Assembly: GCA_905208635.1 (NCBI GenBank)
Contig: CAJLPX010000006.1
Span: 1-64,000, forward strand
DNA from: an uncultured Collinsella sp.
GTDB taxonomy: Bacteria > Actinomycetota > Coriobacteriia > Coriobacteriales > Coriobacteriaceae
Reading direction: 5' to 3'
Length of the DNA: 64,000 nucleotides
The first letter of the stretch is position 1, and the number at the start of each line of letters is the position of its first letter. Of this stretch, positions 59,880-64,000 are shown one piece after another. A program made the position numbers and the translations under genes. The notes under the pieces are model-generated. The model had not been told where the DNA came from. It was given only the letters and a program-made list of their open reading frames with translations, and ran no database searches.

Positions 59880-61007
59880 ATGCTTTCGCGTCGTCGTTTT
59901 CTGCAACTTGTCGCGTCTTCAATTGTCGCCTTAGCCGCACGTCCGAAAGAGGTTTTTGCTTCGACGGGCAATATTGATGGTGAGCAGATACAATTTACTT
60001 CAGAAATTGCGCAAGAGCTTGCCGATAAATATATAAAGGGACTCCTCGGCTCTTCGTATACGCCTTCTGACCCTATTCCTTTTGTGGACGTTGATGGGTC
60101 CCCGCTTGGCTACATTGTTCCGGTTGTGACATTCAATAGAGCCGCGGGCTATTTGGTTTTAGATGCTTCAGATGATGAAATACTTACGGGATATCGTTTT
60201 GGAGACGGCTTAGTCAGCCCTATGGATCGGGGAGGAGATCTTGGTGTTGAGTCTTATTCTTTCAATAACCCAGTCGTAATGATCAATCCATTCGAATTCG
60301 GTGTGCAATCTTTGGACGGTTCAATAACAACAAATTGCGGAAGAACAATCCCGGCTGTTTCCATAGAAGGACGGCCTGTCGTTTTATCGAATAAACCTTC
60401 AAGCTGGAACGATGTCGTAATTTACGCAACTCAAATGCAGGATTACACAGTATCTGGATTTCGTTCCATTTCTCAGTTTATGTCATATGATGAAAGCGAG
60501 ATTAAGAGGCTTACTGCCCACTATGCTTGTATGGTGACAGCTTTTTCGAACGTTGCGGAACTGTATGGCATTGCCAATTTATATAACGACCCTTCGCAAT
60601 ATATGCAGATATGGAATTACACCAATACCCATGCTCTTTCCGATGAAGAACAGACTGTTCCCGGCGTTGTTTTGGGCGGAACGCCGATATCAACCTGTGC
60701 AACGGGGTTTACAAATTACTGCGCAAGCAGAGGAAGTACTCTTATCGCCCGCACTGTCTCCTCTCCGGCTATCGCGAGCATTCAAAATGAGATTAACTCT
60801 AATAGACCGAATGTTTTACATGCGAGTTTGTACAACGGATCAGCCCATTCTGTAACAGCGGAGGCTTACGCCACACTTACTGGTAAGAAAACTGGAGAGA
60901 CAAGGCAGATGATTGGCATAGCGGACGGCTGGAATTCATCTTTATCCTTCCTGAAGTATGATCAGAGCTATTATGCGTGGACTTATGGAACGACTTTTTC
61001 GAAGTAG
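59880..61007 (+). CDS. Exported papain/C39-like cysteine protease-like protein with propeptide-like domain
   Basis: A 375-residue exported protein. The signal peptide begins MLSRRRFLQLVASSIVALAA, a twin-Arg (Tat) type. Residues about 35-120 resemble the inhibitory Spi-like prodomain of streptopain-type proteases (PLGYIVPVVTFNRAAGYLVLD). The catalytic-type Cys lies in AHYACMVTAFSNVAELYG (about residue 222), the His in NGSAHSVTAEAYAT (about 324) and an Asp/Asn follows in IGIADGWN. Base composition is clearly AT-richer than the neighbours and codon use differs, suggesting transfer. ATG 59880. Family call rests on motif order only. Confidence 0.68.
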   Translation: MLSRRRFLQLVASSIVALAARPKEVFASTGNIDGEQIQFTSEIAQELADKYIKGLLGSSYTPSDPIPFVDVDGSPLGYIVPVVTFNRAAGYLVLDASDDEILTGYRFGDGLVSPMDRGGDLGVESYSFNNPVVMINPFEFGVQSLDGSITTNCGRTIPAVSIEGRPVVLSNKPSSWNDVVIYATQMQDYTVSGFRSISQFMSYDESEIKRLTAHYACMVTAFSNVAELYGIANLYNDPSQYMQIWNYTNTHALSDEEQTVPGVVLGGTPISTCATGFTNYCASRGSTLIARTVSSPAIASIQNEINSNRPNVLHASLYNGSAHSVTAEAYATLTGKKTGETRQMIGIADGWNSSLSFLKYDQSYYAWTYGTTFSK

Positions 61008-61377
61008 GACGATTCGTCTAGCTCTGTCTTTGGTGCTGATGGCTTCATTGGTGGGCTGTTCAACAAAGGAAGAGATATCGCGCGGAGGTTCCGGAGAAGT
61101 GACTGCGACAGACTCAGGTTCATTAGAAATAGCTGGCGGGCATGCCGATGTGATGTTACAAGGAAAAGGCGTGCTTAGGTCGATTGATGCTGAAGACGCT
61201 GTCTGCTCAATAGAGGATTTGAAGACAGGTGAAACTGCATCGTACCGAGTTTCAGATAATGCTGCGAATATGATTGAGTCGATACCGACTGGAGCGCAGG
61301 TTTCTTTTAGATACTTTGCTCCGCAACTTGAGGATGAGCTTGCTTCTCTGGTGTCTATATGCGCCGATGACAACTAA
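60973..61377 (+). CDS. Small lipoprotein, function unknown
   Basis: A 134-residue lipoprotein overlapping the end of the protease-like gene by 35 bases in another frame. Signal peptide with lipobox SLVGC (Cys near residue 29), then a compact domain rich in Glu, Ser and Val (GSGEVTATDSGSLEI..., ETASYRVSDNAANMIES). No family recognised. The overlap implies co-translation and so a linked role, for example partner or inhibitor of the protease. Starts at 60958, 60973 and 60985 are all possible; none has a strong ribosome-binding site. Confidence 0.6.
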   Translation: MRGLMERLFRSRTIRLALSLVLMASLVGCSTKEEISRGGSGEVTATDSGSLEIAGGHADVMLQGKGVLRSIDAEDAVCSIEDLKTGETASYRVSDNAANMIESIPTGAQVSFRYFAPQLEDELASLVSICADDN

Positions 61378-61395
61378 AAGGCCTGAATTCAAACG

Positions 61396-61436
61396 GCCTC
61401 GGATGGTCAATTGGCTATCCGAGGCCGTTTTTTACT
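61396..61436. terminator. Strong terminator between convergent units
   Basis: cggcctcggat/atccgaggccg stem (11 bp, 12-base loop) followed by TTTTTTA on the plus strand. Confidence 0.9.
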
Positions 61437-62739
61437 CGACCGGGGCTTCGACCTTGTCGATGGCCCAGGTGGCTCCGAGGCCGCCGTTGGTGTTGCGGCG
61501 AATGCGTACGGTGACTTCGTGGCGTTTGCCGGCCTGTGTGTAGCGCAGGGGGAAGCTCGCGCGGTTACGGCTGGCCTCGATGGTACCGCGCTCGCGAGCG
61601 ATCCAGTAGTACTCGCCGACGATGCCGAGGGTGTCGGCGCCGTAGGGGAGATAAGTCGACAGCTGGTGCAGCAGCGGGCTAGGGCAGAAGACCTCGGTCG
61701 CGAAATCGATGGGGAAGTCCCCGGGGATGGTTGGTGCTGCGGAAGCGGGGGCCGGTGCTGAATTGGGGACCGGAGTCGGTGCAGGTGTGGGAGCCTGGTC
61801 ACAGGCGGGTGCGGATGCGGACTCAATGACAGGTGCAGACTCAGATGCCGCTTCTGGCTTAGCTATGGAATCTGTCGGTTCCACGGAGATGGACGTGTCT
61901 TCGGTCTCGGTTTTGGCATCGGCCTGCGGAGTGTCCTCTGCCTCGACGTTTGGCTTGGCCTCGACCGGCGTGGATACCATGGTGGTGATGCCGGCGTTGG
62001 CGTTCTCGGGGTCGTAGACAACCGTGAGCGAGATGGCAGGCTGGGGCGCCTCGGGCTCCGGTGTTGCCTCGGCAGCATCTTGATCCGCGAGCTCGTCGGA
62101 CTGATTGTCCTCGGTGTTGTCGCCAAAGACATCGTGGTTCTGGAACACGGGCGCCTCGGGCTGGCCAGCCGCCTCTTCGGTTGTCGACTTGGATGCCTCG
62201 TTGAGCTCCGCAGTGGCTTCCTGCTCGGATATGACTTCGGGATCGGTCGTGGCGGCGATTTCGGTTTCGGCCTCTGCTGTTACTCCAATAGCGACTTCGA
62301 TCTCTGTCTCGGGTTCGGGTTCCGGCACGGCTCCAACCATGGCTTCGGGCTCGGGACGCTTAACGTGCTTGGGGCGCACGGCCTTCAGGTCCTTCTTGCC
62401 GTGCTTCTTCTTTTTGTAGGACTGCTTGGCGCCCTTGGTAGCCTTGCGCTTGTCCTCGTCCTTGGCAAGGGCGGCATCCCATGCCTCGTTGGCGATGACG
62501 GTGGCATACAGGCGGCCGCCCTTAAAGACGGTCAGTTTAATGCAGTCGTCGAGTTCCTCGAGCAACTCGCGCGTGGACTCGAAGCCCAAGTCATAAGCGG
62601 CCATGTCGCCGGCGGCGAGCGCCTCCTCGACCTGCGTCATAAACGTTTGCTTACCGCACCCAATCGCGTCGCGCAGCAGGCGATACAGATAGATGTGGTT
62701 GCCCAGCGATAGCGTGGGCCTAACTATTGTCTTGCTCAT
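61432..62739 (-). CDS. Low-complexity protein with folded ends (possible LOTUS-like N-terminus)
   Basis: A 435-residue protein in three parts. Residues 1-95 look folded: IYLYRLLRDAIGCGKQTFMTQVEEAL, AAYDLGFESTRELLEEL and FKGGRLYATVIANEAW have the pattern of a LOTUS/OST-HTH-like winged helix. Residues about 100-340 are a Lys-rich patch (KKKKHGKKDLK), then long Glu/Pro/Ala/Thr-rich, probably disordered sequence. Residues about 345-435 form a beta-rich domain (LSTYLPYGADTLGIVGEYYWI, EVTVRIRRNTNGGLGATW). No signal peptide. Function unknown; the LOTUS idea would imply RNA binding and is tentative. ATG 62739 follows aggagatttgcc. Confidence 0.65.
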   Translation of the reverse strand: MSKTIVRPTLSLGNHIYLYRLLRDAIGCGKQTFMTQVEEALAAGDMAAYDLGFESTRELLEELDDCIKLTVFKGGRLYATVIANEAWDAALAKDEDKRKATKGAKQSYKKKKHGKKDLKAVRPKHVKRPEPEAMVGAVPEPEPETEIEVAIGVTAEAETEIAATTDPEVISEQEATAELNEASKSTTEEAAGQPEAPVFQNHDVFGDNTEDNQSDELADQDAAEATPEPEAPQPAISLTVVYDPENANAGITTMVSTPVEAKPNVEAEDTPQADAKTETEDTSISVEPTDSIAKPEAASESAPVIESASAPACDQAPTPAPTPVPNSAPAPASAAPTIPGDFPIDFATEVFCPSPLLHQLSTYLPYGADTLGIVGEYYWIARERGTIEASRNRASFPLRYTQAGKRHEVTVRIRRNTNGGLGATWAIDKVEAPVE

Positions 62740-62805
62740 GGCAAATCTCCTCTTTACACACGTAAAGCATCTTACCATCGCATAGCGTTCGCCATGGCGG
62801 CACCC

Positions 62806-62846
62806 AAGGCAAACGGGCGCGAACCGCTATCGATTCGCGCCCGTTG
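62806..62846 (-). terminator. Minus-strand terminator after the Ser/Thr-rich protein gene
   Basis: aacgggcgcgaa/ttcgcgcccgtt stem; on the minus strand it is followed by tg-type T-poor sequence (gtttgcc), so of moderate strength. Confidence 0.6.
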
Positions 62847-62875
62847 TACAGGTTGCCTATCTGGGGATGCAGTGC

Positions 62876-63826
62876 TTAGTTGCCCGATGCCGTGCCTTGG
62901 CTCGAGCTGTTAGATGTCGTGCCCAATGTGGTGTCACTCGAATTGCTGTTGCTGCTGCCTGCTGTGCCCGTTCCCGACGTGGTGTCGCTCGTCTGGCCGC
63001 CCGTGCTCGGTTGAGAGCCGTCAGTCGTTTGGCTTGAGTCAGTCGTGCCGGATTGCGTGCCGCTGTTGTTCGCAGAGGAATCGGTGCCCTGCGATTGGTT
63101 TTGGGTGTTCGAGGACGAATTGGCAGAGGTAGAACTGTCTTGCGTATCGTCCGTCTGTGCTTGCTGATCCTGCGACTGGGTGTTGCCATTTGCATCGCTC
63201 TCGGTCGTGCGCGACGACAGGATTGGCTCGGGACGCTCGCCCAGACCCTCACCGGCAGTGGTGATAAGGATGGCGCCGGCGCAGGCGATGACCGCGACGA
63301 TGGCGATAGCGATCGAGAAGACGATGACCTTCTTTTGCGTCTGGCTGCGCTCAGCCGCCGCCTTGGCGCGCAGGCTGTTGGGAGCGACGCGCGCCGTGGT
63401 CGCGCGTCCCGCAACCTGGCGCATCTCCTGCGTGGTTGCGGCGCCACCTAGGTGCTCCTCGACATTGGGCTCAACGGGCTCGTAGGCGCCGGTAGGGTAG
63501 TCGACAGCGGCATGCGTGCCCTTGATTGCTTCGGCGCTGGCGGAGATAAAGTGGCGATAGACCTGCGAGGACACAACAGTGATGACTGAGCTCACAGCGG
63601 CACCAATCACCGAGCCAGCAATGCCGATCTTTGAAGCAAGCGCCACGCTCGTGGCGGCAGCAGCGGCGCCGGCGATGATCTGGGGAATGGAAATGTCGTC
63701 GAACAGGCCCTTTTTGGGCGCGATGGCCATGGTCTGTCCGATGGAATGGTTCTCGTGCACGCCGTTGTTGAGTGATGCCGGCGTCATGACGCGCGTGCGC
63801 GGCGCGTCGGTGTACTTGGTTGTCAT
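62876..63826 (-). CDS. Membrane protein with long Ser/Thr/Gly/Asn-rich tail, hypothetical
   Basis: A 316-residue protein. A hydrophobic double stretch (about residues 45-85, IPQIIAGAAAAATSVALAS and IGIAGSVIGAAVSSVITVVSS) and a further helix (about 165-190, VIVFSIAIAIVAVIACAGAILI) suggest three membrane passes. The C-terminal 115 residues are low-complexity Ser/Thr/Gly/Gln/Asn, probably extracellular. No family recognised. ATG 63826 follows accgggaggaccccgt. Wall-anchoring motif LPxTG is absent. Confidence 0.72.
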   Translation of the reverse strand: MTTKYTDAPRTRVMTPASLNNGVHENHSIGQTMAIAPKKGLFDDISIPQIIAGAAAAATSVALASKIGIAGSVIGAAVSSVITVVSSQVYRHFISASAEAIKGTHAAVDYPTGAYEPVEPNVEEHLGGAATTQEMRQVAGRATTARVAPNSLRAKAAAERSQTQKKVIVFSIAIAIVAVIACAGAILITTAGEGLGERPEPILSSRTTESDANGNTQSQDQQAQTDDTQDSSTSANSSSNTQNQSQGTDSSANNSGTQSGTTDSSQTTDGSQPSTGGQTSDTTSGTGTAGSSNSNSSDTTLGTTSNSSSQGTASGN

Positions 63827-64000
63827 ACGGGGTCCTCCCGGTGTAAATCTGCTTCGTTTCGTGTAGCCATCAGGGTACTCACCAGATGTGAATCGTACGT
63901 GACATTTAACAGATACCATCAACTCATCAAGGGGGCTTGCTGTCTTTGGTGCGATAGCTTGATGCTAAACTGGATTTATGTTTGCGAGGTGGTTTACGTG
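63827..64000. other. Window-end spacer
   Basis: No gene is complete here. An ATG at 63978 and a GTG at 63998 preceded by gcgaggtgg could start a plus-strand gene continuing outside the window. Confidence 0.3.

Overview
The window looks like chromosomal DNA from a GC-rich, anaerobic, Gram-positive actinobacterium of the Coriobacteriia; a Collinsella-like gut organism is my best guess. The reasons are the whiA gene, anaerobic (class III) ribonucleotide reductase with its activase, genome-encoded CCA tails on all tRNAs, lipoprotein and Tat-type signal peptides, and the gene order. Species assignment is inference; no database was searched. I found no intact prophage, IS element, CRISPR array or rRNA gene.

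Layout. 1-3.1 kb: end of a ROK sugar kinase, nanE, rapZ, whiA. 3.1-8.5 kb: a strongly expressed glycolytic block gap-pgk-tpiA-gpmI, then secG. 8.5-14.7 kb: a five-gene oligopeptide ABC transporter (oppABCDF). 14.7-15.4 kb: gene-free spacer with two 125-bp palindromes, then tRNA-Leu. 15.4-18.6 kb: a partner-switching pair, a PAS/GAF/PP2C phosphatase and a fused STAS-kinase protein. 18.6-21.4 kb: tRNA-Gly, Cys, Gly, a GH13 glucosidase, then tRNA-Gly and Val. 21.8-25.3 kb: nrdD and nrdG with a probable NrdR box. 25.3-27.0 kb: folE, an HD hydrolase and folB. 27-34.5 kb: peptidases, FKBP and UreE-like proteins, HAD, Fur family, acylphosphatase, oxidoreductase, RNase HI, LysR. 34.5-36.1 kb: O-acetylhomoserine sulfhydrylase behind a Cys-containing leader peptide. 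36-43 kb: secreted and membrane proteins, ketopantoate reductase-like protein, cyclase, Fe-S aldo/keto reductase, oxidoreductase, endonuclease IV. 43-46.2 kb: polar amino-acid ABC transporter. 46.3-50.1 kb: flavodoxin and DUF3793, a tethered copper-chaperone-like protein, and an SOS-controlled umuC-yolD pair. 50.2-56.3 kb: a half alcohol dehydrogenase, pgi, two HAD phosphatases, TatD, TcdA. 56.5-59.6 kb: a 28-residue hydrophobic peptide, an sdpR/sdpI-like pair, ettA. 59.6-61.4 kb: an AT-richer pair coding a Tat-exported cysteine protease-like protein and a lipoprotein. 61.4-63.8 kb: two low-complexity proteins.

The most unusual signals are non-coding. Two paralogous hairpins (40829-40914 and 41987-42075) keep a 20-bp stem through five compensatory base-pair changes, keep a 23-nt loop, and each pair a 5' pyrimidine tract with the Shine-Dalgarno of the next gene. 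A 17-codon leader ORF with two Cys codons sits in a 5' UTR hairpin upstream of the sulfhydrylase. Several other long inverted repeats fill spacers, and three tRNA promoters share an A/T-tract palindrome directly upstream of the -35 box.
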